Source of the DNA: Bryobacteraceae bacterium
Lineage (GTDB): Bacteria > Acidobacteriota > Terriglobia > Bryobacterales > Bryobacteraceae
DNA: 64,000 nt
Direction of reading: 5' to 3'
NCBI GenBank assembly: GCA_026002875.1
Contig: BPGE01000001.1
Span: forward strand, 3,224,001-3,288,000
A program made the position numbers and the translations under genes. The notes below the pieces were generated by a model. The model did not search any database. It saw only the letters and a list, made by a program, of their open reading frames with translations, and was not told where the DNA came from. This document shows positions 33,609 to 44,267 of this stretch, in pieces; position 1 is the first letter of the stretch; each line of letters begins with the position of its first letter.

Positions 33609-34481
33609 TCAGATGCCGTAATCCTTCAGGTATTTCCGCGCCCGCGCGATGCCTTCCAGCTCGGACAGTTTCCGGCCCTCGTATTCAATTCCGATATAGC
33701 CGGAGTATTTCGAGTCTTCCACCACTTTCATCATGCGCTGGAAGTCGTACTTGTCCTCGCCGCCGTCCGGCCCCTCGAAGTAGCACTTGAAGCTCATGCC
33801 CTTCGCATACGGAGCCAGCTTCGCCACAGCCTCGTACTTGTCGATTTCCGGCGGGAAATTCCCGAAATCGGGCAGCGTGCCGAAATTCGGAAGATTCACC
33901 TTTTTCATCAGGGCGGCCACGGCGTCCGGGTCGGAAGAAAGACCCCAGTGATTTTCAATCAGAACCGAGATGCCGGCCTGCTTCGCATATTCGCAGAGCG
34001 CGCGGAAACTGTCGGCGCAATAGCCCAGCACCGTCTCGTTTTCCGCCGGGGTTTTCGGCGTGACGTCGGAGTGCATGTTGGTGCGGATCGAGTGGCAGCC
34101 GAGTTCGGCGGCGATGTCGACCCACTTGTTGTGGTTCTTCACCGCCTTGCGGCGGACCGCCGGGTCGGAATGGCCGAGCTGGCCCTCGTCGTCCACCATG
34201 ATCAGCACGGCTTTCGTGTTCGTCTCGGCCATGCGCTTTTTCAGCCGCGCGATGTAGCCCGCCGTCGGCGATGCCCACAGCGTGTTGACGAATTCCAGGC
34301 CCTCGCAGTCATTCTCGCGGGCGATGCGCGGAAAATCGAGATTCGTGGCCTTGCCCTGCTGGATCAGCCGGTGGATGGACCACTGGGCCAGGGAAACCTT
34401 GAAGCGTCCCGGCGCGGGCGCGGCGGCGGCGAACGGCGCGGCCGCGAACGAGGATAGAAGCGTTCTGCGTGTCATCTGCAT
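33609..34481 (-). CDS. Exported TIM-barrel sugar phosphate isomerase/epimerase-like protein
   Basis: A 290-residue AP-endonuclease-2-type TIM barrel. The N-terminus MTRRTLLSSFAAAPFAAAA is a twin-arginine signal. Conserved barrel residues include GLEFVNTL, VLIENHWGLSSDPD, LPDFGNFP and YIGIEYEG, which provide the acidic and histidine metal ligands. Large families of such secreted proteins are typical of Solibacter-like Acidobacteria; substrates are unknown. It follows the HAD gene by 18 bases on the same strand. Confidence 0.85.
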   Translation of the reverse strand: MQMTRRTLLSSFAAAPFAAAAPAPGRFKVSLAQWSIHRLIQQGKATNLDFPRIARENDCEGLEFVNTLWASPTAGYIARLKKRMAETNTKAVLIMVDDEGQLGHSDPAVRRKAVKNHNKWVDIAAELGCHSIRTNMHSDVTPKTPAENETVLGYCADSFRALCEYAKQAGISVLIENHWGLSSDPDAVAALMKKVNLPNFGTLPDFGNFPPEIDKYEAVAKLAPYAKGMSFKCYFEGPDGGEDKYDFQRMMKVVEDSKYSGYIGIEYEGRKLSELEGIARARKYLKDYGI

Positions 34482-34499
34482 GGCGGCGTATACCGCCCG

Positions 34500-35128
34500 C
34501 TATGATAGCAGTTCGGCCGGGGAGTCGATCCAGAAGTCGGGCTGATGGCTGCGCATGGCTTCCAGGTCGCCGTAGCCCCAGGTGACCGCGCAGGTGCGGA
34601 CGCCGGCGCGGCGGCCGGCCTCCATGTCCGGGGCGGCGTCGCCCACCAGCAGGCAGTCCTCCGGGCGCACGCCCAGACGTTCGAGAGACTTCAGAACGAC
34701 GTCGGGCGCGGGCTTGGAGGGAAAGCCGTCCGTGCCCTGAATGTGATCGAAGTGGCGCGCCAGTCCGAACAGTTCGAGCACCTGCCGCGCAGTCTCGCTG
34801 CTCTTCGTCGTGGCCGTCGACTTGAGCCCGCCGAGACCCGCCAGCATCTCCTCCACGCCCGGATACACGCGCGTCGCGGCATGGCGCCGGGCGAGATAGA
34901 TGGATCGGTAGCGGGCCAGCAGCCGCTCGCGGTCCTCCTGCGTGCTGTCCGGCAGGACCTCGCGGAACAGGTCAAAAAGGTGGTGGCCGATGAAGCTGCG
35001 GAGGTAGGCGTCGGAAAGCTGGTCTACGCCCGCTTCGGCCAGCGCCTCGCGCACGGCGCCGCAGATGTCGTCGGCCGAGTCGACAAGCGTCCCGTCGACG
35101 TCGAACAGGTACAGCTGGAAACGCGGAA

Positions 35129-35132
<4 letters not shown>
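34500..35132 (-). CDS. HAD-family phosphatase, phosphoglycolate phosphatase-like
   Basis: A 210-residue HAD hydrolase. Motif [10 protein letters not shown] has the nucleophile D11 and acid/base D13; [10 protein letters not shown] is motif II, K in KPAPDVV motif [17 protein letters not shown] motif IV. The helical cap (residues about 15-80) is of the Gph/PGMB type. It probably removes phosphate from phosphoglycolate or a similar small molecule. The start overlaps the ftsH stop by four bases. Confidence 0.87.
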
Positions 35133-37060
<1,928 letters not shown>

Positions 37061-37192
37061 CCCTGCTCCAGCGCCGGACCTCCGAGAACAACCGACCCCG
37101 GCGCCTTTCTTAGCACTCTACACCAGTTCAGACGCCTCCGAAAGCGTTTCCGATTCATCGAGACCGCATCTAACCATTTCGGAGACCGGTGT

Positions 37193-38572
37193 TTACTTCG
37201 CAAAACCCTTTCGGGCTGCGGCGACCCAGATCCTCTGGCCCGAGTCCGGCCGCGGACGCGCCCACTGCGCCGCGCCGAAGCCGCGGCACCAGGCGATTCG
37301 CCCGCCCGATTCCACCATCGGCCATTCGGCCCGTTCCCATGAGGGGACGCCCGCTTTTTGCAGCAATTCCTTCACCTTGACCGGCGCTTCGCGGCCGGCA
37401 GGCTGAAACCGGTCGCCCGGACTGCGGAAACGCAGCGTCAACGGGAAGGAGACGGCCGCGCCGTCCAGCTCGCTGACTTCAGCATAACAGGCCGATGAAT
37501 CCGGAGGCGTGCGTCCGGCCTCGATCACCCAGCTCCCGAGCTCCGCCCTGCCCTCCGCTTCCAGCACCACCCGCTCTGCCTCCGTTCCGGCGCCCTCCCC
37601 CGGTCTGCCGAACCGCACCCAGCCCAGCGACCGCCAGACTTCCACCCCCGGCGCCCGCACCCGGCCGCTGCCCTGCTCTCCAGTCGCCAGGCGCCAGACC
37701 GAATCGGCGTGCTCGAACGTCAGCCGCCGCCCGCTTCCCGCCGCTTCCGCCAGCAGCCGCCGCACCACGCGGCGTCCCAGCGCCGGCCCCAGCCCCCGGA
37801 GCCATCCCGTTTCAACCGTCAGCGGCCATTCCAGCCGGCCAAGCCCCTTGATCGCCTCCGCCGCCCGCCGCTGCCAGTCCTCTTCCTCCTCCCACGCCAG
37901 CGCCGCCGTCCGGGCGAGGGCTTCTTCCAGCCGCGGGTTGAGCAGTTCGGCCAGCAGCGGCAGAATCCCGCTCCGGATCCGGTTCCGCTCCAGCCGGTTG
38001 TCGGCGTTGGACGAGTCCTCGCGCCAGGCGAGCCCGCGTTGCCGCAGGTAGAGCCGGATCTCCGCGCGGCTGACTTCCAGAAGCGGGCGGATGATGCCCT
38101 GCCGCGTCACGGGATGGATGCCGCGCAGCCCCTGAGCCCCGGCGCCCCGCGCGAGGCGCAGCAGCACGGTTTCTGCCTGATCGGACCGCGTATGCCCCGT
38201 GGCCACCCGCTCGAGCCGCAGCTCCCGGCGCGCCTGCTCGAAGAACGAATACCGGATCCGCCGCAGCGCCTGCTCCAGATTCTCCGACCCGCCCGGCGGA
38301 TCCGCCCGCAGCACCTCCACAGGAAAGCCAAGCTGTCCGCCGAGCTCCCGCACGAACTGCTCGTCCCCCTCCGACTCGGCGCCCCGCAACTGATGATTGA
38401 CATGAAGAATATGCAGGCTGTAGCCCAGCCTCTGCAGCACGTCGAGCAGCGCCACCGAGTCCGCTCCGCCCGACACCGCCACCCCGAGCCGGGCGCCTTC
38501 TGGGGCCATGCTATAACGGAGAATAGTCCCTCGAACTCTCTCGACGAGCACCCGATCCCATTGTAGGCCCAC
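37193..38572 (-). CDS. tilS: tRNA(Ile)-lysidine synthase
   Basis: Modifies C34 of the AUA-reading tRNA-Ile to lysidine; essential. The PP-loop motif VAVSGGADS is near residue 30, followed by HILHVNHQLRG, GHTRSDQAETVLLRLARG and RPLLEVSRAEI; a C-terminal TilS domain (FRSPGDRFQP, LLQKAGVPSWER) is present. No ATG is available near the conserved start. GTG at 38572 (459 residues) is chosen; GTG at 38551 is an alternative. Both lack a good ribosome site. The gene is divergent from kdsC. Confidence 0.9.
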   Translation of the reverse strand: MGLQWDRVLVERVRGTILRYSMAPEGARLGVAVSGGADSVALLDVLQRLGYSLHILHVNHQLRGAESEGDEQFVRELGGQLGFPVEVLRADPPGGSENLEQALRRIRYSFFEQARRELRLERVATGHTRSDQAETVLLRLARGAGAQGLRGIHPVTRQGIIRPLLEVSRAEIRLYLRQRGLAWREDSSNADNRLERNRIRSGILPLLAELLNPRLEEALARTAALAWEEEEDWQRRAAEAIKGLGRLEWPLTVETGWLRGLGPALGRRVVRRLLAEAAGSGRRLTFEHADSVWRLATGEQGSGRVRAPGVEVWRSLGWVRFGRPGEGAGTEAERVVLEAEGRAELGSWVIEAGRTPPDSSACYAEVSELDGAAVSFPLTLRFRSPGDRFQPAGREAPVKVKELLQKAGVPSWERAEWPMVESGGRIAWCRGFGAAQWARPRPDSGQRIWVAAARKGFAK

Positions 38573-38636
38573 GCCGTCGGGGAACCCGGGCCGCCGGAGA
38601 GATCGGCCCCGGCCGAAGCGGGACCCGGACCAACTC

Positions 38637-39191
38637 ATGCCACCGCAAGTGAACCAGGACATCCGCCAGCGCGCTTCGCGCATCCGCCTGATCCTGATGG
38701 ACGTCGACGGCGTTTTGACCGACGGCAAATACTTCCATGTCCCTCATCCGCAGGGCGGTCTGTTCGAGGTAAAGATGTTCGACTCCCAGGACGGCATCGC
38801 CCTGCAATGGCTCCACCGTGCGGGAATCAAAACCGGGCTGATCAGCGGGCGCGATGCCGAATCCACCCGCGAGCGGGCGCGGTCCAGCCACATGGCCTAC
38901 TGCTACATGGGCAGCACGGAAAAGCTCCCCATCTTTCAGGAAATCCTCGCCGATTCCGGCCTCCAGCCCGAGCAGATCGCTTACATCGGCGACGACCTCA
39001 CCGACGCCATCCTGATGAAGCGCGTCGGACTCGCTGTGGCTGTCGCCAACGCGGCGCCTGAGGTCAAGGCGGTGGCGCACTACGTGACCTCGGCGTCCGG
39101 CGGCTCGGGCGCCGTCCGGGAAGCCACGGAGCTGATCCTCGACGCCCAGGGTCTGTGGGAGCAGATCCTGCGCCACTACGAAGTGATCTGA
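38637..39191 (+). CDS. kdsC: 3-deoxy-D-manno-octulosonate 8-phosphate phosphatase (KdsC-type HAD)
   Basis: A 184-residue capless HAD phosphatase. Motif I MDVDGVLTDG has D22 and D24; GLISGRDAESTRERA is motif II; YIGDDLTDAILMKRVGLAVAVANA is motif IV. KdsC removes phosphate from KDO-8-phosphate for lipopolysaccharide core synthesis. Other kds genes are not in the window, so a related substrate remains possible. Confidence 0.88.
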   Translation: MPPQVNQDIRQRASRIRLILMDVDGVLTDGKYFHVPHPQGGLFEVKMFDSQDGIALQWLHRAGIKTGLISGRDAESTRERARSSHMAYCYMGSTEKLPIFQEILADSGLQPEQIAYIGDDLTDAILMKRVGLAVAVANAAPEVKAVAHYVTSASGGSGAVREATELILDAQGLWEQILRHYEVI

Positions 39192-39197
39192 ACAGCG

Positions 39198-39860
39198 ATG
39201 AAACCGGAGCGGATCGGAGTCGTCATCGAAGCAAAGGACGAGCCCGGCGTCCTGCACGAGCTGACCGGCGTGATCGCGCGCCACAGGGCCAACATCGCCA
39301 GCATCGAGATCCTTGGCAGCCCGCTGGCGGGACTCTCGCGGCTGTATTTCGAGCTCGACATGGTCCCGCAGCCGAAAGCGCTGCTCGACGAACTCGCCGC
39401 CGTCCCTGCCGTGCAGAGCGTGACGCAGGAGCCCAGCCTGCAGAAGATCTACGGCAAACGGATCATCATCATGGGCGGCGGCGCCCAGGTGGGCCAGGTG
39501 GCCATCGGCGCCATCAGCGAGGCGGACCGACACAACATCCGAGGAGAACACATCAGCGTCGACACCATTCCGCTCGTGGGCGAACAGGCGCTTGCTGCCG
39601 CCGTCCGCGCCGTCGCGCGGCTGCCGCGCGCCCGCGCGCTCGTTCTGGCCGGTTCGCTCATGGGGGGCGAGATTGAGAAGGCGGTGCGCGAGGTCCGCGC
39701 GCAGGGGCTGCTCGTCGTCAGCCTCAACATGGCCGGCAGCGTCCCCGATGCGGCGGATCTTGTGGTCAGCGATCCCGTCCAGGCCGGCGTCATGACCGTG
39801 ATGGCCGTGGCCGACACCGCGAAGTTCAACATCGCCCGCCTGAAACGGCGCGTGTTCTGA
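39198..39860 (+). CDS. ACT-domain protein with an uncharacterised C-terminal domain
   Basis: A 220-residue soluble protein. Residues 1-85 are an ACT-like domain (VVIEAKDEPGVLHELTGVIARHRANIASIEI), the fold that binds amino acids or similar ligands. Residues about 90-220 form a second domain with IIIMGGGAQVGQVAIGAISEADRHN, LVLAGSLMGGEIEKAV and LVVSDPVQAGVMTVM, resembling the DUF5612-type modules seen joined to ACT domains in methanogens; I recognise no enzymatic motif. It starts six bases after kdsC and is probably co-transcribed with it. Confidence 0.75.
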   Translation: MKPERIGVVIEAKDEPGVLHELTGVIARHRANIASIEILGSPLAGLSRLYFELDMVPQPKALLDELAAVPAVQSVTQEPSLQKIYGKRIIIMGGGAQVGQVAIGAISEADRHNIRGEHISVDTIPLVGEQALAAAVRAVARLPRARALVLAGSLMGGEIEKAVREVRAQGLLVVSLNMAGSVPDAADLVVSDPVQAGVMTVMAVADTAKFNIARLKRRVF

Positions 39861-39882
39861 CACCCGCCCGGCCGCGCTCCGC

Positions 39883-40575
39883 TCAGCGCCCCGAACCGAC
39901 CTGCAGCGCGAACTCCCTCAGCAGCAGCCCGGTGTCCGGATCCTGGATCCGCACCCAGTAACGGCCGGAAGACAACCCCTTTTGCAGAACGAAGCGAACC
40001 CCGTTCCCCTCGCGCCCGGCCACGCCTTCAGCCATGATTTTGCCCGTCGTATCGACAACCGCCCAGCGGAAAGACTCCAGCGGCGGCAGTCCCCGGACGT
40101 CCGCATCGATGGAAAGGCTCCGCCTCTCCGGCGGCAGATTCGCACCGGAGGGATCAGCCGCCCGGACCGCAACCAGTTTCACCTCAACGGCTTCGCTCCC
40201 CCGGAACTGCCTCACGGCGAGGCTGCCGCCCACGGCCAGCAGCGCCACCGACGCAGCGATCGCCCAGCGGGGCGGCGAAAACCGGCGGCCCGCGTCCTGC
40301 GGCCGTTCCTCAGGGGCTTCATCCGCTGCATGCGGTTCCATCTCGGCGCGGGTAGCGGCCCCACGCATGGCTTCGATGAAGCTCTCCTCTTCCTCCACCC
40401 GTTTCCGGCAGTCTTCACAGAAGAGCAGGTGCTCCTCGACAGCCTCGCGGCTGACGCCGGAAAGCCTCTGGAACAGAAAGTCTTCCACCTCCTGCTCCGA
40501 AAGGCAGTGCTCCGGGGATCTGCGGGTCAAGAGACCCTCCTGCTGATCATCCTCGTCCCAGTATAGACCCGTCAT
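39883..40575 (-). CDS. Membrane protein with anti-sigma-type zinc finger
   Basis: A 230-residue protein. The N-terminal cytoplasmic part has the ZAS pattern H49-x3-C53-x2-C56 (HLLFCEDC), as in anti-sigma factors. A membrane helix lies at about 104-122 and the rest is a periplasmic beta-rich domain. ATG 40575 is preferred over a longer frame because of its AGGAAGGAG ribosome site. No sigma factor gene is next to it, so its partner is unknown. On the minus strand a TATACT box at 40672-40667 could be its -10 element. Confidence 0.75.
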   Translation of the reverse strand: MTGLYWDEDDQQEGLLTRRSPEHCLSEQEVEDFLFQRLSGVSREAVEEHLLFCEDCRKRVEEEESFIEAMRGAATRAEMEPHAADEAPEERPQDAGRRFSPPRWAIAASVALLAVGGSLAVRQFRGSEAVEVKLVAVRAADPSGANLPPERRSLSIDADVRGLPPLESFRWAVVDTTGKIMAEGVAGREGNGVRFVLQKGLSSGRYWVRIQDPDTGLLLREFALQVGSGR

Positions 40576-41158
40576 CGCGGCTCCTTCCTGCATCGCACGG
40601 CGGCATTCCAGGCGCCCGCCCCAGGCGAAGGGCTGGCAAAAATGGATTGTCACATGCAGGTGCGCAAGTATAGTGCCGGGCCGGTAAAATTTCTCTCACA
40701 AAAGGAAGCACAATTCCGTAACAGTTTGTTCTTCCTCCGGTTCCGCTGCTGAAACTCCCCTCCTGCAGATGCCCTCGCCGCCCTCCCCAACGGGTTTCCC
40801 CTCGCGCTTGCGCGAGGGCTGCATCCCAACCCTGCCCCCGGCGCCACCCCAACGGATTTCCCCTCGGCCTTGGCCGAGGCCTGCATCCCAACCCTGCCCC
40901 CGGCGCCACCCCACCGGATTTCCCCTCGGCCTTGGCCGAGGGCTGCATCCCAACCCTGCCCCCGGCGCCACCCCAACGGATTTCCCCTCGCGCTTGCGCG
41001 AGGGCTGCCTCCCAACCCTGCCCGCCTGTGCCGCCGGAACGCCCAGCCCCCCGCCCGGCTCAGCCAGGGCCGGCGATCCCGGACAAGCCGGATCGTCCGT
41101 CCCCCAGGAACACGGCTCCCACTGTCCGGTTCAGCAGGACGCCCGGGAAAGAGCGCCT
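40576..41158. other. 583-base intergenic region with tandem repeats
   Basis: Lies between the start of the anti-sigma-like gene and the end of the epimerase gene. It holds a possible promoter near 40667-40672 (minus strand) and a four-copy tandem array at 40785-41025. Reading frames across the array give Gly/Arg-rich periodic peptides that simply mirror the DNA repeat, and I do not regard them as genes. The stretch 41030-41158 shows nothing recognisable. Confidence 0.7.
40785..41025 (+). repeat. Tandem array of a 62-bp hairpin repeat, four copies
   Basis: Copies start at 40785, 40847, 40909 and 40971 with an exact period of 62. Each has the order CCCCAACGG[G/A]TTTCCC, a hairpin with a TT loop, GGCTGCATCCCAACC, then CTGCCCCCGGCGCCA as linker. 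Stems alternate: copies 1 and 4 use CCCTCGCGC/GCGCGAGGG, copies 2 and 3 use CCCTCGGCC/GGCCGAGG. The two inner base pairs are swapped in both arms, so pairing is kept. Copy 4 lacks the end of the linker. Related copies occur near 52.5, 52.75 and 58.6 kb. Confidence 0.93.
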
Positions 41159-42043
41159 CTACAGATACGACCCCGAAGCGATTTCGTCGAAGATCGACGG
41201 ACGCCGCACGGTCCAGCCGAAAAACCGCGCCGGCTTCGTCGAGCCCGCCTTGCACGTCATGGCCAGGCAGTCGGCAATCGGGCCGAGTTCTTCGCGCGCC
41301 TGCTCGAGGGGAATATGCTCCACCCTGCCGGGCACGCCGCAGGCCTCGGCCACGGCCTCGGCGATGCGGTTCACCTGCTGCGGCATGCCTCCGCAGGTCA
41401 CGAAAAGCTGGCCGCCGGCCGGCTTCAGCACGGCCCTCACATAGAGATCCGCCAGGTCGTCGGCGTGCACGCAGGACCAGTAGTTCTTACCGTTCCCAAT
41501 CACCCGGACCACGCCCAGTGCGCGCGCGTCCTCGAAAAACCCTTTCAGAAAACCGCCCTTCCGGCCGAAAACCATGCCCGGCCGGAACACCATCGTGCGG
41601 ACGCCCCGTTCGTTGGCCTCCAGCACCAGTTCCTCCACTGCAGGCCGCCAGGCCACCAGCGGCGGCGGATTCAGCGGCGCCACCTCGCCCAGCATCCGGT
41701 CCCCCGTGTCCCCGTACACCCAGACGCCGCTCGTATAGATGAACGGCTTGCCGGAACCCTCCAGAGCCCCCAGCATCGCTTCCACGGCGCTGCGGTCCAC
41801 GGCCCCCGCGTCCGGCGTGAACGCCATGGCCGTGTGGATCACGGCATCAGCCTGCCGGCAGCCCTGCCGCAGGCTCTCCGGATCCTCGAGACTGCCCCGC
41901 AACGGTTGATCGCCGCGCGCGGAGAGCGCCGCAGCCTTATCATCCGACCGCGCCAGGCCAAGAGCCTCATGGCCCGCCGCGCGCAGGGCATCGCAGATGG
42001 CCGAACCGATGTAGCCGGTCGCTCCGGTGACAAAAACCCTCAT
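41159..42043 (-). CDS. NAD-dependent epimerase/dehydratase-like protein
   Basis: A 294-residue extended short-chain dehydrogenase-like protein. The nucleotide motif GATGYIG lies at 7-13. In place of the usual YxxxK the corresponding region is WRPAVEE, so catalytic activity of the classical type is doubtful; it may act as an atypical reductase or NADP sensor. Substrate unknown. It follows the thiolase gene by 31 bases on the same strand. Confidence 0.83.
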   Translation of the reverse strand: MRVFVTGATGYIGSAICDALRAAGHEALGLARSDDKAAALSARGDQPLRGSLEDPESLRQGCRQADAVIHTAMAFTPDAGAVDRSAVEAMLGALEGSGKPFIYTSGVWVYGDTGDRMLGEVAPLNPPPLVAWRPAVEELVLEANERGVRTMVFRPGMVFGRKGGFLKGFFEDARALGVVRVIGNGKNYWSCVHADDLADLYVRAVLKPAGGQLFVTCGGMPQQVNRIAEAVAEACGVPGRVEHIPLEQAREELGPIADCLAMTCKAGSTKPARFFGWTVRRPSIFDEIASGSYL

Positions 42044-42074
42044 GACACCGAGTCTAGCGCGCAGCCGCCGCCGG

Positions 42075-43280
42075 TTACTCCGCCCGCCGCAGCACCGTGC
42101 ACACGCTCGCGCACACGGGACCGCCGATGTTGAACGTCGCCGCCAGCCGCGGCTCGCGCACCTGCAGCGGCGCAGGAGCCCTGCCTGTGAGCTGCCAGAA
42201 ACACCAGCCGATCATGGCCACCCCGGTAGCGCCCACGGGGTGGCCTTTGGCGATCAGGCCGCCGGAAGAGTTGATGGCGCAACGGGCGTTGACACGCGCC
42301 TCTCCGTCCGCCCAGAACTGCGCCCCCCGCCCCGGCGGCGCCATTCCGATCACTTCCGTTCCCAGCGCCGCCATCACCGTGAAGCAGTCGTGAATCTCGG
42401 CGATGTTGACGTCTTCCGGACGCGCTCCCGCCATGGCGTAGGCGCTCTGCATGGCTTTCATCGCCCCCGCCGGCCGCAGCACGTCGCGCCCGGCGCGGCC
42501 CAGCGGATCGGTCGCCTGCCCGTAACCGGCAAGCTCGACAGCGTCCGCGCGCTTCACTCCCAGCCTCTCAAGCCCTTCCTCCGTGGCCAGGATCAGCGCC
42601 GCGTAGCCGTCCGTGATCTGCGAACAGTCGTACGTCTTCAGCGGCAGCCCCTCGATGACGTAGCGGTTGACGCCCTCGATCTTCATGGCCTGCTCGAACG
42701 TCAGCTCCACGCCGCGCATCTGCGCGTAAGGGTTATGCTGCGCGCACGCGTATTCCTCCACGGCGATCTGCGCCAGCTGCTGCTCGGAAACGCCGTATTC
42801 GGCCATGTATTGCTGCATGATTTCCGCAAAAATATGCGGAAAAACGAACACCTTCCCCGGCCGTTCATCCGGATGCGAATAATACCCGAGAACCTCTCCG
42901 ATGCGCTTGCCGTCCACCTTTCCGTCCGGACCGCGCATTTTCTCGTATCCCACGGCGATGCCGGTCTCTCCCAGCCCGAGCTGCAGCTTCTGCGCCACGC
43001 TCAGGACGGCCTGCCCTCCCGAGGCGCAGGCGTTTTCCACGCCCTCGATCATCTTGCCGGCAAGCCCGGGCGTCTCCGCCAGCAGTCCGGCCAGCAGCCC
43101 CTGCTGGTTCAGCGTCTGGTTGCAGGCTGCGCCTACGGAAGCAACGTCAAGAGCCGCAGCAGAAACCCCGATTTCCGCACAGGCGCCGTCCACCGCAGCC
43201 CGGAGAATCTCCGGCACGGTCATGCCCATCAGCTTCCCGAATTTCGATTGGTGATAAGCGGCAATGTAAATCTTTTTCAT
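42075..43280 (-). CDS. Thiolase-family acetyl-CoA acetyltransferase (SCP-x type)
   Basis: A 401-residue thiolase-like protein. The nucleophile is C85 (VENACASGG), and GGLIAKGHPVGATG carries the catalytic histidine; EIHDCFTVMAALGTE is the usual NEAF-replacing segment of the SCP-x thiolase branch, and the last cysteine motif is GGPVCASV. It probably cleaves or condenses acyl-CoA chains. It is preceded by an SDR gene 13 bases upstream, so the pair may perform steps of fatty-acid or ketone metabolism. Confidence 0.88.
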   Translation of the reverse strand: MKKIYIAAYHQSKFGKLMGMTVPEILRAAVDGACAEIGVSAAALDVASVGAACNQTLNQQGLLAGLLAETPGLAGKMIEGVENACASGGQAVLSVAQKLQLGLGETGIAVGYEKMRGPDGKVDGKRIGEVLGYYSHPDERPGKVFVFPHIFAEIMQQYMAEYGVSEQQLAQIAVEEYACAQHNPYAQMRGVELTFEQAMKIEGVNRYVIEGLPLKTYDCSQITDGYAALILATEEGLERLGVKRADAVELAGYGQATDPLGRAGRDVLRPAGAMKAMQSAYAMAGARPEDVNIAEIHDCFTVMAALGTEVIGMAPPGRGAQFWADGEARVNARCAINSSGGLIAKGHPVGATGVAMIGWCFWQLTGRAPAPLQVREPRLAATFNIGGPVCASVCTVLRRAE

Positions 43281-43293
43281 CTCTGCACGACCC

Positions 43294-44049
43294 TTATGTA
43301 CCCGTCACAATTCCGCCGTCCACGGACAGCACCGCGCCCGTGATGAACGCGGCGGCGCTCGAGGCCAGCCAGACGTAGGCCTCCGCGATCTCTTCCGGCT
43401 TGCCCAGCCTCCCCAGAGGCGTGCGCCGCTTCATCTCCTCGAGAACCTTTTCCGGCATGTTTTTCAGAATGTCCGTTTCCACCAGCCCTGGCGCGACGGC
43501 GTTGACGCGGATATTGTACCGGCCCAGCTCCCGCGCCCACACTTTCGTCATTCCGATCACCCCGGCTTTTGAGGCAATGTAATTCGTTTGCCCGAAATTT
43601 CCGTACAGCGCCACCACCGACGAGGCGTTCAGGATCACGCCCCCGCCCTGCCGGATCATGTGCGGAACCACGGCCCGCGTGCAGTGAAAGACGCCCTTCA
43701 GGTTGACGTCGATCACCCGGTTGAAATCCTCGTCCGTCATGCGGCCCGTCACTGCGCCGTCGCGGAATTTCACCAGCTGCCCGTCCCGCAGAATGCCCGC
43801 GTTGTTCACCAGCACGTCGATGCGCCCGAATTTCTCCACAACAGCCTGCGCCGCCTGATCGACGGCAGCCGGGTCGCTGACATCCACCTGCAGCCCGAAC
43901 CAGTCAGGCGGGCAGTGCTCGCAGCGGGCGACGTCCCACGCCGCTACATGGCAGCCTTCCAGAGAAAACCGGATCGCGGTGGCATGACCGATTCCGGCGG
44001 CCGCACCGGTCACGACAACCACTTTTCCGTGAAGCCCCGTCTCAATCAT
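43294..44049 (-). CDS. Short-chain dehydrogenase/reductase, FabG-like
   Basis: A 251-residue classical SDR. TGAAAGIGHA is the cofactor motif (14-23), NNAG lies near 86, and the catalytic S-Y-K set is in NASSVVALYG and YIASK. Similar to 3-oxoacyl-ACP/CoA reductases, and its position before a thiolase gene supports a beta-ketoacyl or acetoacetyl-CoA substrate. Exact substrate is not determinable. Confidence 0.9.
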   Translation of the reverse strand: MIETGLHGKVVVVTGAAAGIGHATAIRFSLEGCHVAAWDVARCEHCPPDWFGLQVDVSDPAAVDQAAQAVVEKFGRIDVLVNNAGILRDGQLVKFRDGAVTGRMTDEDFNRVIDVNLKGVFHCTRAVVPHMIRQGGGVILNASSVVALYGNFGQTNYIASKAGVIGMTKVWARELGRYNIRVNAVAPGLVETDILKNMPEKVLEEMKRRTPLGRLGKPEEIAEAYVWLASSAAAFITGAVLSVDGGIVTGT

Positions 44050-44180
44050 TCCCGACCTCCTCGCTCTCCGCCCATTCTAGCCGCCAGAAAAGGGGACAGG
44101 AACACAATTCCCCTTTTTGGGGACCTGGTCCCGCGCTGAATTTCCCGCCGCGCCGCGCGCCGGACTCGGGGACGCAACAC

Positions 44181-44234
44181 GGGCGGAGGCCGCAGAAATC
44201 CCCCTCGCGGGGCGCCCGCCTGCGGCCTCCGCCC
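44181..44234 (-). terminator. Strong 15-bp hairpin between two minus-strand genes
   Basis: GGGCGGAGGCCGCAG (44181-44195) and CTGCGGCCTCCGCCC (44220-44234) pair perfectly; the loop contains a second small stem (CCCC/GGGG). It lies 34 bases past the stop of the fucose isomerase-like gene and well before the SDR gene. On the minus strand no U-run follows; on the plus strand CTTCTTT follows. It probably ends transcription of the isomerase gene. Confidence 0.5.
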
Positions 44235-44267
44235 CTTCTTTGCCCGCCGGATCCCGCCCCGGCAGTC

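Noticed and set aside
40785-41025. CRISPR array
   Set aside because: The units are contiguous with no unique spacers, they carry hairpins of changing sequence, and no cas genes are near.
40547-41255. Gly/Arg-rich open frames with periodic peptides on the minus strand, and Pro-rich ones on the plus strand
   Set aside because: The periodicity copies the 62-bp DNA repeat in several frames at once, and stems vary by paired changes, not by codon-level selection.
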